Program-made: the position numbers and the translations under genes
Notes under the pieces: generated by a model
What the model saw: the letters and a program-made list of their open reading frames with translations, nothing else
Told to the model about the DNA's origin: nothing
Database searches by the model: none
Shown here: piece by piece, positions 10,765 to 20,704 of the stretch
Numbering within the stretch: position 1 is the first letter of the stretch
Layout: every line of letters starts with the position of its first letter
Origin: Venturia oleaginea
Lineage: Eukaryota; Ascomycota; Dothideomycetes; Venturiales; Venturiaceae
DNA: 64,000 nucleotides
NCBI GenBank assembly: GCA_013176395.1
Contig: JABMLP010000022.1
Span: 62,001 to 126,000, forward strand
Direction: 5' to 3'

Positions 10765-11462
10765 TTAGCGGTCCTCAGCCCACTCGTTCTCGCGGCGAAT
10801 CTGGTCCTCCTCCTCTGGTGTGAAATCGTTCTGAATGTTGAAGGTCTTGCGGATCTCCTCTGGAGACTTGCCCTTGATCATGTTTGCGACGGTCTTGCAG
10901 CCGACATCGAGAAGGGCCTTGATATCAAGATAGTTGGCGGCCTGTGTTGATGGTCAGCATTTATCAAGAGTGGGGTGAGCGCGAGAGTGGCTTACAAGGA
11001 TGATCTCGAAAAGCATCTCCTGGTCGACGGACATGTACTTCTGGTCCCAATCATCAATATCGGTGGACTTCTTGCGCGAATCGGAGTCGTCGTCGGAGGC
11101 GGAGATTGGGTCGTCGCGGTGCTTGTAGCACCATTCGAAGACCTTCTTCAAGACGGCTTCGTTGACCTGGGGGTGGGCGTTAGTATTTTGAGGTGCGAGA
11201 ATGAGCGCGAGAAGCGTAGTTTACGTTTGGCACTGGGATGGGTTCTTGTGTAGCTGCCTCTCCGAGATCCTCGAGCAAGTTCTTGATAAGAACTGAGCGC
11301 ATGGCGGCCTTGCGATCTATGAACTGTTAGCTGGGTCACTGCGGCGAGCGAGGCGAGGAAGAACGTACTGACTGTCACGTCAACTCCATCGGACGCTGTG
11401 AGAAGGATTTCGGCCTCTGGGGCGTCGGCGGTGGCTGCAGCAGGTGCGGTTGAAGAAGCCAT
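10765..11462 (-). CDS. SKP1: SKP1, core adaptor of SCF ubiquitin ligases
   Basis: Four exons on the minus strand: 11462-11369, 11316-11225, 11166-10996 and 10941-10765, giving 177 residues. Introns are 52, 58 and 54 bp, all GT-AG and in phase. SKP1 links cullin-1 to F-box proteins. Visible family signatures are [13 protein letters not shown] followed by [16 protein letters not shown], then [12 protein letters not shown], the acidic insert, [26 protein letters not shown], and the C-terminal F-box-binding segment ending [11 protein letters not shown]. The first 18 residues are an Ala/Thr/Pro-rich extension. The gene is complete. Its start lies 266 bases from the left edge of transposon block A, so its upstream region was probably altered by that insertion. 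Confidence 0.96.
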
Positions 11463-11728
11463 CTCGTTAGATGCGATGTGGAGATGGGTGGTTATTTGTG
11501 TGATTGTTGAAGATGGTGGAGGAGAGTGGTGGTGAAGTTAGAAGTTGGTGCTTATGAGTGGGAAAGTGAAACTGTTGGTGTGAGGTTTGAAGGGAAGGCG
11601 AGTGGGAAATTAAATAGGTAAAGGTAGATCGATGTTGAGGTAGGTGCAAGTTCGGCGGGACAGGCACCATTCACGTGACATCGGTTGGCTCTGTATAGAA
11701 CTGAACACTCACAGGATATACCTGATCA
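11463..11728. other. SKP1 upstream region, cut short by block A
   Basis: 266 bases between the SKP1 start codon and the left edge of the duplicated transposon block. This is what remains of the original promoter-proximal DNA next to SKP1. No specific element is recognised. Confidence 0.5.
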
Positions 11729-13330
11729 AAAAACAGCACACACAGCGAGAACTCAATTTTTGGAATTTACAGAAGTATCATCTAAAGATCATCAAAACAC
11801 CTCTGCCAGTGGCCGCTCCGGCCTCTAGAGGCCATCGCGCGTCCCTCAGCGTCGATGAGATATCTCTAGAGTCGCCGTCGCGGCCACGGCAGAGCAAGCA
11901 GACGAATACATGAGCAAGCTACACGAACGATGCGTCCACCAAAGACAACAGCAACCATCTAGTCACTATCTCCCGGCTAGTCCATCACCCCAGATGACAC
12001 TGCAACGCTCCGAGTCGACGAGTCACTGCTAGAACGGCAATACCTTCAACACAACTCAAACACCAGACGCCCGGTGTGCAACAATCGGCACCACACACTA
12101 CTGCAACGACTAGACAACCTCTCCCAACGTCTTGGCAAACCGTCCTGCTACAAGCTGTTGCCCAGAGCCTTGAGCCTCTCCCCAAACTGTTGCCTCCCAG
12201 TTATGGCATTGGCAAGAGTAGGTGCGCGACACAGTAAGTAGTAAGGACGCATAGAAGGAGCCTATTGGCGGCAAATCCCCTCCCTGTAAGCTAGCAGACG
12301 TAGCCTTGAGCCTCTCCCCAGACTGTTGCGTCCCAGTTATGGCAGTGGCAAGAGTAGGTGCGCGATATAGCAAGCAGGGAGAGCGACTAGCAGCAGATAG
12401 GCTCCGACTATAAGACGACAGGTCTACAACACAATCGGTGCGACACGATACGGCAGCTGCTAGAGAACCTCATCTACTATCGTCTCCGCAAACCGTCCTG
12501 CTGCAAGCTGATGTCCAGAGCCTTGAGCCTCTCCCCAAACTGTTGCGTCCCAGTTATGGCATTGGCAAGAGTAGGTGCGCGACACAGTAAGCAGTAAGGA
12601 CGTATAGAAGGAGCTTATTGGCGGCAAATCCCCTCCCTACAAGCCAGCAGACGTAGCCTTTAGCCTCTCCCCAGACTGTTGCGTCCCAGTTATGGCATTG
12701 GCAAGAGTAGGAACGCGATATAGCAAGTAGGGAGAGCGACTAGCAGCAGGTAGGCTCCGACTATAAGACGGCAGGTCTATAGCACGATCGGCGCCATACA
12801 ATACGGCAGCTACCAGACAGCCTCGTCCACGGGCATACCCGGAGTATCACACCCAAGCAGCGAAATCACGACTACGATGGTTACTATTGTCTCCAGCATC
12901 ACACAACCAAATACACCGCCGCATAGGAATCTGGTGCAAGGCAACTTTCACAAGCAGAAACATACTTAGGGAACCCATTGGCCTTGAGGGATAAGGCGAA
13001 ACAGATAGACAAAGCTGAGCATTAGAGGGAGACTGTAGGTAGAAGGATAGCGAAACACGAGGCATTGCCTCTTGAGTCTACATAGCACAGATATACTAGC
13101 AGAATAACCAGTATCTACAAGAGCCAGCGGGCATTTGGAGATACTGGTTAAGGGAAAAGAGGGAGGACGGAGGGGACAGCTGGTCTTGTTTCAGTGAACG
13201 GGGCGAAGTGGGGCGCGGTGGATTATATAATCTATCACGTGTCGGCTGTCTGATGAAGTCCTCCTAACCGGACATAGCTGCGTGATTAAGCGGCTGCAAC
13301 CGAGTAGGATAAAATCAATCAATCAATCAA
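11729..13330 (+). mobile_element. Non-autonomous LINE derivative with tandem-repeat core (copy A)
   Basis: The 5' ~150 bases resemble the 5' UTR of the 5.9-kb LINE in this window (both contain ACAGCGAGAACT near the start). The 3' ~350 bases, from about 12950, are a diverged version of that LINE's 3' end and finish in the same ATAAAATCAATCAATCAA tail. The middle has no ORF2 coding sequence and holds a tandem array instead. Compared with copy B the first two bases (GG) and the left target-site duplicate are missing. The right duplicate (CCATCGTTTGGTTA) follows at 13331-13344. Confidence 0.8.
12070..12835 (+). repeat. 353-bp tandem repeats inside the LINE derivative (copy A)
   Basis: Two full units and the start of a third, spaced 353 bases apart. 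For example, the AATCGG motif recurs near 12080, 12433 and 12786. Each unit contains two related sub-blocks 136 bases apart, both built on GAGCCTCTCCCCA, CTGTTGC and TTATGGCA...GGCAAGAGTAGG. No coding potential is seen. The equivalent in block B is about 48956-49721. Confidence 0.8.
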
Positions 13331-14097
13331 CCATCGTTTGGTTATTTGACGCGTTATCCGTGGTAAAAGCAATAACCCTCACGAAAAGATCAAAGTGCTC
13401 AAGCCGGGCAATACCAATTTTGGCGAGGTCTACCCCAGTATGCGCGCCATAGCAGGGCTCAAAGCCGATCAATGCTTCTTGAAGTGCCCAATGAATAACC
13501 CAGTAGGCTTTGATTGCAAGGTAGCCATCCCTACACGGCGCGGAATAACCGTCAAGGACAATAGCGACCTTCTGAGGTGCTGGTGGAAGACGGTTGCGGA
13601 TGGACTCCTCTGACTTTTTGCGCAACTCGAGGATCCTGTTGGTAATAGTAGAAGAAGATATTACTTTCCGTTCGGGATCCAAGTATAGGATCAGGCGGTT
13701 GAACTCCATATTGTCAACCGCGGTTAACGCCCACTTATTTGAGATGATTGCTCGGATCAGTTGTTCATCGAAATTAGCTGGACACGCCTTGAGAGAGCCA
13801 GACATAACGGTATCCTTCTTCACTCGGTGTTGCTATTAAACGTATGTTAGTATTATTATGGCCCTAATAGTCTCTTGGTAGTCTTACGGATGCTCTGAAG
13901 CCCTCTTGCACGGTCGGCTGTCTTAACCCTCGTATATCGGCAACCTTTACACAGCCATTCGTTTATGAGTGATCACTCATTGCACTTGTACCATTCTTGA
14001 ATATATGCCCCAGTACAGCATGGCATCGGGTGCAAACAATCTTCGGCTCGCCGTCCGATTTCAGAGTGCCTTCGACGAAATATTCCCAAAGACGTCG
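13331..14097 (-). pseudogene. hAT transposase, N-terminal part, interrupted (copy A)
   Basis: Read on the minus strand. The upstream exon (about 14097-13888) encodes a BED-type zinc-finger trace, with KIVCTRCHAVLGH and the later H and C positions, and has an in-frame TAA at 13963-13965. An intron at 13833-13887 has GTAAGA, a CTAAC branch site and TAG. The next exon (13832-13331) encodes KKDTVMSGSLKACPANFDEQ and on to the hAT signature ITDNASNN-like AFTTDNASNNQTM. There the frame is cut by the LINE derivative inserted at 13330. In block A the rest of the gene is absent. No hAT termini could be identified. Confidence 0.75.
13833..13887 (-). other. Intact spliceosomal intron in the hAT pseudogene (copy A)
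   Basis: 55 bases, GTAAGA at the 5' end, ATACTAACATA branch region, AATAG at the 3' end. Removing it joins the BED-finger frame (phase 0) to the main transposase frame. The block B copy is at 50719-50773. Confidence 0.7.
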
Positions 14098-14250
14098 TAT
14101 ATACTAAGAGTGTTACGCTGAACAAGCAAAACAGAGATATTCGGAAGTAGATTCAACACGAACTTAACGATAGGAGCCGATGAACAGAACGAGTGTCACC
14201 CTGCGACTTGACTGTATTGACTAGAGAGGTTAAGTACACTGTGGCATCTG

Positions 14251-14268
14251 CATGCATATATATGCATG
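14251..14268. repeat. 18-bp perfect palindrome over the Tc1 ORF start (copy A)
   Basis: CATGCATATATATGCATG reads the same on both strands. Its last three bases are the first ATG of the Tc1 transposase frame (14266). The block B copy is at 51137-51154. Confidence 0.7.
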
Positions 14269-15380
14269 TCAATGCATTCCTTGGCATCTATCACGTGCAC
14301 TATGCCTCAGGTATCAAGGACTGGCATGCCACTGTTCAACAGTCAGGAGCTTTCACGCGATACCAGGTTCAAGATTCTTACTCTACGTGACGCTGGCTTC
14401 ACGTTTGCAGCAATCAGAGATTACTTTCTTTCACTCAAACCTCCTCTTCAAGTTGATATCTCTCTACGTCAAATTCAGAAAGCTATCGCTCTTGGCCACC
14501 CTACACCGCAGAAAAAGGGCCATGTGGGATCCAAACCCCTCCTCTCCGAAGAACAGGTTGATGAGCTTGAAGCCTTTGTCACCGCCTGTAAAAAGAACCG
14601 GCCCATGTCCTATCTAGAACTCTCAACCCACTTCAGTCATTTCAAAGTCTCTAATAGAGTGATTGGAGCAGCCCTTGAAAAGAGAGGCTACTATCGAAGA
14701 ATTGCACGAGTTAAACCACCACTCAGCGAAAAAAACCGCCAAGAGAGACTTGCCTTCGCTCACGAGCACTTGAATTGGTCCCTATACGATTGGACACGTA
14801 TTCTGTGGACTGATGAGACTTGGGTTACAGGAGGGAGACACGGAGGCAATATGTGACACGAAAAAAGAGTGAATCTCTTCACCCTGACTGTATCCTTGAG
14901 AAGTTTGTACGGAAGAAAGGATGGATGTTCTGGGGCTCCTTTTCAGGCATTGAAAGAGGACCTTCTCTCTTTTGGGAGAAGAGCTGGGGTTCTATCAGTG
15001 GTCCTACCTATACTGAACACCTGGTCCCTCTGATTTCAGACTACGTACGAGAAAAGGGACTCCTCTTAATGCAGGATGGGGCTCCAGGTCACGGTGCAAA
15101 GATAACAAAAGAGGAGTTCTTACGGAGAGGGATCTACCTCATTTATTGGCCGGCTTTCTCTCCAGATCTGAATCCAATTGAGACCATCTGGAACTGGATG
15201 AAGGACTACATTGAAGAGAATTACCCATATAAAGAATATGGCTACCCTGAGCTACGTAGGATTGTGCAGGAGGCCTGGGACGTGGTGGTTACAGAGGAGG
15301 CTCTTTTTGGATTAATTGCAAGTATGCATCAGAGGTGCCTTGACGTGATTGCTGCAAATGGCTGGCATACGAAATGGTAG
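14266..15380 (+). pseudogene. Tc1/mariner-superfamily transposase (DD34E), frameshifted (copy A)
   Basis: Two overlapping frames, 14266-14856 and 14820-15380, together cover a full Tc1-like transposase of about 370 residues. The N-terminus has the helix-turn-helix region (RFKILTLRDAGFTFAAIRDY). The catalytic residues are D in WTDETW, D in LMQDGAPGHG and E in SPDLNPIE, with 34 residues between the second D and the E. The frame breaks at about 14839-14842, where CACGGAGG looks like CACCGGAGG with one C lost, and a TGA follows at 14854. The better start may be the later ATG of MPQVSRTGMP. Terminal inverted repeats were not found with confidence. Copy A has TAT (Y) where copy B has GAT (D) at 15228-15230. 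Confidence 0.88.
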
Positions 15381-16525
15381 CTTATTCAGATGTATATTAA
15401 CGTACACCAAATACAATTGGAACCTACGAGAAAAATGAAGCCCTGAGAGCCCCTGCAGATGATGTGCAGCTAACCTTTAATTCCGTAGAGACCATAGTAT
15501 AGCCCTCAGATTAGTATTATAGTTATAGTACCGACGATGAATTCAACCGATTACTAGTAGAAGTTAGCCCCTACCTTCTCTATTATTTCTCAGTTATCCT
15601 TTTAAATAGCGGAGGGCCCTCTATTACTACCAGCCCCTACGCCCTTACAGCCTAAAAAACGGCGTCTTAATGGTACCGACATCCTTAATAATAGAGCCCC
15701 AAAACGTATTACTTTCAACGAGAAACCGACGAAGATATAACTACTAAACAAGCAATCGAATAAAATATTCCGCTACAGAGGTCGGTAAGGACTGGTGTCT
15801 TGGATCGATGCTTTCACACTGAAGAAGCATGGACAGTCGACTTTGTATCGTTTCATTGAGCAGCTGTATGCATGCATGCTCGCCGGACTACTACATTCAA
15901 ACTTCCGGAACCAGTTTGCTAGAACTTCCTTTCTTTCGAGTTGAGCCTTTTCTATCAGCTTTGTCTCCAACGCAGCCCCCGAATGATCATGATGGTCTGC
16001 GAGACGTCAATCATTAACTTTGTATTACTCGTATTAAAAAACTCAAAAAAGCATCGTGTTACGGGGAACTCGTTTCTCAACACAGTTGATTATGTCAAGA
16101 CCTTCTTGACACCTGTGTTCTCTTGTTCTGGTCCGCGGGTTTGGGGTAAGGGCAATATCAGTCTGGAAGTACTTACCTCAAGTACCTTCCCTTGCTCAGG
16201 TTCTTTGGAGGCTCACTAGATCCTAGCCGTCCGATGTATCTCCCAATTCAATTGTCGTCTAACCGATTTGATCCTCAGATCAATCCTGAACGCTTGTCGG
16301 TTAGTATGAAGGTTGGGGGTGGGCTTGCTTCGTGTGCATATGACTTGTGCTTGATTGTATCTAAGTAAAAGGTCGTTACTGTAGTAGGTTGAAGAAGCTC
16401 CTATGTGAGAAACATAACATGAGATAACCACGAAGAGAGAAAGGAAAGTCCGTCCAACGTCCTCCCTATATACCGTTCTGGTTCTGGGTGCCAAGGTGTA
16501 TTCCCACACCTCTTGACTCTTCCCA
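15381..16525. other. Degenerate, TA-rich stretch in block A (probably RIP-affected repeat)
   Basis: About 1.15 kb without a gene. From about 15470 to 15770 the sequence is full of TA dinucleotides and broken frames on both strands, as RIP-mutated repeats are. From about 16200 it becomes ordinary sequence ending in TTCCCACACTTCCCACACTG, the LINE target. I could not identify the source element. Confidence 0.5.
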
Positions 16526-16539
16526 CACTTCCCACACTG
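16526..16539. repeat. Target-site duplicate next to LINE 3' tail (block A, single copy left)
   Basis: CACTTCCCACACTG. In block B the same 14 bases flank both ends of the LINE. In block A only this side remains, and the other side has just CACTTCCCA. Confidence 0.75.
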
Positions 16540-16822
16540 ATTGATTGATTGATTTTATCCTACTCGGTTGCAGCCGCTTAATCACGCAGCTATGCCCGGT
16601 TAGGGGGACTTCATCAGACAGCCGACACGTGATATGATCTACCACGTCCCACTTCGCCCTGCTTACCAAAACAAGACCAGCTATCCCCTCGATCCCCCCT
16701 CTTTTCCCTCAACCACTATTTCCAAATGCCCAATGGCTCTTGTAAATGTCGGTTGTTCTACCAGTACATCTGTGCTATCTAGATTCCGGGAGGCAATGCC
16801 TCATATTTCGCTTTCCGTCTAC

Positions 16823-19800
16823 CTACAGTCTCCCCTCAATGCTCAGCGTCGTCTGCGCGTTTTCGATCCCACTATGCCCAAGGACCCGCGTCTGTTCCAT
16901 GAATCTGATAGCTTTTGTGGCTAACTTATGCGTAGTCAAGATATTCCGGAGGTTGTTTCGTCCTGGGAAGCGGCCCAACTCGTCTCTCCGGATGTCCCGG
17001 AACTTGCGGCATTCCAGGAGGATATGGGCTACGGTCTGCATCCCTTCACGGCAGTCACACCTAGAGTCTGGGATACCTTGGACACGTCGGCTGAAGAGGA
17101 AGGCCTTGAGCCCTATCTTTTCAGTTCTCATCTGTACGAGGATCGCACTTTCTCGCTTGCTCCGGTCTTGATGGAGTTGGAGCACCCTTTTAGTAGGCTT
17201 AGGTGTGTATCTCCTCGTGGCTTTCCCCTTTGTCTCGGATTTCCAGCTAGTCAACCATTGTTTATTCACTACCTACCAGCACCACGTCTTGATTGTCGTT
17301 CTTAGCGGGTACAGTTCCGGTGGCATATCAGCTCTTGGTCCTTTCTCTCCGTCTTCTCTCCATCCAGTGGCCTCCCTGGCGGCTTGGTCAGCGGCCTCGT
17401 TCCCGTCAATTCCCTCGTGGGCAGGGATCCATCGGATGTTCACGATAGCTCCGTACTCGTGAAGTTGTGTGATCCGTTGTACAATCCGCTTGACAATGTA
17501 TGCTCCTGATCGGCCTTCCGGCCTTGTCAGCGAGCGTATCGCTGCCTGGTTGTCGGTGAAGATATTGATGTCTCTCCGTTCGTTTCCTGCCTCGATGTCT
17601 GTTTGAACCATATGCAGCGCTAGATTTATTCCTTGAAGTTCAGCTGCGTACACCGTGGAGGTCGTCTCAGGGCCCATATACGTGCTTCTCGTCTGTCTTT
17701 TCAGCGGCCAGACTGCTGCAGCGCCTGTATGTCCGTCTATGCTACTCCCATCTGTATAGATGCAAATATTACCCTCGACTCTAGTGACGGAGTCGTGCTC
17801 AGAGTGTGCCGCTTCATCGCTTGGTGCGATATGTGTCTTTGGGCCTTGCCACCATGGTGCTGCTACGAACGGCGGGATTGTCTCTCGCTTGTCGAGATTT
17901 GCTGCTCCTTTCTCTTCGGCGTCTCGATATATGTTGTATAATGGGCTATCGTAGCTTGCTCGTTGTCTTGACCTTGGTTCTCCGAATTGAGTATCTAGCA
18001 GTTTAGGGAGGTCTTGGCACGTGAGTGTACGGCTGAGGGTTTCGGTGTTGTGTTTCCAGATTTGTTGTTCGACTGGGAGCAGGTAGGTCTCTATGTCGAG
18101 GGCGACTCTGGATGTCGCTTTGAACGCTCCACAGATAATTCGTGCTGCACGTGCTTGGATTGACTGAAGTGTGTCGAGCGTTTTTCTCGTGTATGGTTTT
18201 CCCCTCATTCCTGAATTCGACCAGATTGAACACGCGTACATCATCTGAGGGACTACTACTCCGCGGTAGATTTTTCGCATATCTAGCAGACTGACGCCCC
18301 ATGTTGAGCTGCCCAGAGAGCACAGTGCGTTCACTGTTTTTGTAGTTTTCCGCTTGATTTCTTCGATGTGTTCCTTCCATTGGAGTTTGCTGTCTAGCGT
18401 CACGCCTAGATATTTGCACGTTGTCTTAGGCGCAATGCATCCCCATGCCGTTTGAACGGGCTGTTATGTGTTTATACGGGTGCGTCTTCTTGTGAAGTGT
18501 GTCAGTTGGAACTTTTCTGAGGCGAATTTTGATGCATGTGTCTTTGCCCAACAGTTTGCCTTTTCCAGCGCGTTTTCGAGTTTCTTGCACGTTTCTTCTG
18601 TTGTGTTGCCCCATGTAAGTATGGCTGCGTCATCGATATAGCCTGTAGCTGCAGTATCGTCGCCTGAGTCGCATTGCTCAATAAGGTCAGAGTTGTAGAA
18701 TATGTATAAGATGGGGGATAGGGGCGATCCCTGTGGTACCCCAGTCTCAACCGTGTACTCGTCAGATTCGTAGCCATCGATGACAATTCGCGTGCGTCTA
18801 TCGCTCAGGAAGCTAGCAATCCATCGTACTGTTCTCTCATCAACTTTTCTTTTCCGAAGATTGTGTAGGAGTCTCTTGTGGGATACGTTGTCGAAGGCGC
18901 CTGACACGTCAAGGAGCAGCAGGCTAGCGACTTGTCCTTTTCCGTTGTTCCAAGCGTTGTAGATTCTCTCGATCACAGCGTGTAGTGCGTGTTCCGTTGA
19001 CCTTAACTTCCTGCCTCCCATGTGCATCCTTGGGATGACTTGGTGTGTTTCCACCAGGTAGCTAAGTCTCTTAGCGATTACTGCGTCCATGGCCTTGCCA
19101 ATCGTATTCAGGAGCGCAATAGGTCGGTATGCCTTTGGAGTCGAGTAGTCGTCCTTCCCTGGTTTGCGTAGCACTACCGTGGTCGAGCTTTGGAAATGTG
19201 TCGGGTAGTGGCCCAGTTGTAGGCTCTGGTTCATGATTGTCGCCAGGTGTCCCACCAACATATAAGATGCCGTCTGCAAGGCCTTGTTTGGGATCCCATC
19301 CGGTCCCGGGGCCTTGAAGGGTGACGCTGCTTGTATTGCGTCCAGTACCTCCTTCTCAGTAACGTTTGGCATTGGTATACAATCATCATATCTTGCATCC
19401 TATAGATCGTCGAGGTCTGCTTCTGGCGGTGCTGGGAAGAAGGCGTCCCGAAGGAGAATCGTTTTTGCCGAGGGTGTAGTAGCCTGGTTGCCGGTCGTCG
19501 GACACTTGATAATTGGCGTCACACTTGGGGGCTGGCTTTCTCTATTGCGCGCCCACTTAGCTATTTTCCAGAGGGATTCAGTGGAGCTTGCTGCCATTTC
19601 TACGCGGTCTCTGTGTGCTTGCCGAAGCGCCTTCTTGATCGTCCGTGTCTTGTGGTTCCTCGCCTCGCGATAGTTTTCCCATGTCTCCTCCGTGTGTCTT
19701 CTCTCGTGTATGCGCCTTAGACGTTTTGTATCTGCCAATGCTCTCGAGCATGTTCCGTCCCATCTCTCTTTCGCCTTGGTGCATGGTCTTGTGAGGGGAA

Positions 19801-20704
19801 TTGTCTTCGCTGCTGCATCTTTGATCGCTTTGACTAACTCCATCGTGTACATGTCTAGCGCTGCTTTCGTCCTTGGTCTCCTTCGTGCCGGTAGGGTGTC
19901 TCTGAGCGTCCCGCAGAACTCCTTGCAGTCTAGGAGTTTCCAGTTGCATCCTGGCCTGATTTCCGTGGAGCGCGTCCGGAGATCCAGTATGATGCTGATG
20001 GGGAGGTGGTCTGAGTCGTGGTCTAGCTCTCTGTCTACTCTGCTACTGATGGTCCTGTCAATCAAGCCTAATGTCATCCAGCACATATCAATCGTCGTCC
20101 TGCTGCTGCCTTCTTCGTACGTTACCGTTCCGGGCTGCAGCATGCTTGACATATCAAATCTCTCCATAATTTCGATAAGTTCTTCCGCTTCTCGGTCTTC
20201 GTGTGCGACCTGCGCTCCGCCCCACATTCTATGGTGTAAGTTCAAGTCGCCTAATACCATCTGTTCTTTCAGCGCGTGTTCCTCCAATCGAGCTCTTAGG
20301 GTCGGCAGTGAGCTGATGCGGTTTGGCATGTTTTGGACCGTATTGTAGACGTTGTGTATTACCAGCTCGTTTTCTGTTTGATCGCCATTGTTGATACTGA
20401 TTCTCAATGAGCAGACGTCTCTTGTGTGCTGTTCGAATTGCAGGCTGCCGTGGTCTAGCCTTTTGTTGACAAAGAAACACACCCTTGCTGGGCCATCCTC
20501 CTTGTTCGTTGTCGGATAGTATAAGTGGAATATATTCTTCGCTGGGTGGTGTGTTGTCGACATGAAGGGGTTGCGCCACGGTTCTTGGATAGCAATGATA
20601 TCGTATTCTGCTACTCTTGGATCACGGAGTAGAGTTGCCATAACCGTATCCCTTGATTTGCGTACGTTGTACTGTAGTATATTAAGTTGGTCCTTCTCTT
20701 TCAT
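16823..20704 (-). pseudogene. LINE ORF2 (endonuclease-RT-RNase H) with three in-frame stops (copy A)
   Basis: All four open segments lie in one frame: 20704-19400, 19372-18464, 18403-17273 and 17269-16823. The first is an AP-type endonuclease (ILQYNVRKSRD, AIQEPW, GDLNLHHRMWGG, DHLPI). The second is reverse transcriptase (FKAPGPDGIPNKAL, YRPIALLNTIGKAMD, TGVPQGSPLSPIL, GYIDDAAIL). The third continues with YLGVTLDSKLQWKEHI and the RNase H motifs YTDGS, AELQG, FTDNQAA and WIPAHEGIDGNE. The last has a C-terminal CDCREG...H...C zinc motif. The stops are TAG at 19402-19400, TAA at 18466-18464 and TAG at 17275-17273. Each can be explained by a C-to-T change at CpA. No frameshift is present. Confidence 0.9.

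Noticed and set aside
12070..12835. CRISPR array or satellite locus
   Set aside because: Units are 353 bases with 136-base sub-blocks and lie inside a LINE derivative in a eukaryote. No short repeats with spacers.
16634..16924. 96-residue protein on the strand opposite the LINE (also at 95-385 and 53520-53810)
   Set aside because: It is antisense to the end of ORF2 and the 3' UTR. Conserved only because the LINE is.
19692..20348. 218-residue open frame on the plus strand (and 56578-57234)
   Set aside because: Shadow of the LINE endonuclease domain, Leu/Ser/Val-rich without family resemblance.
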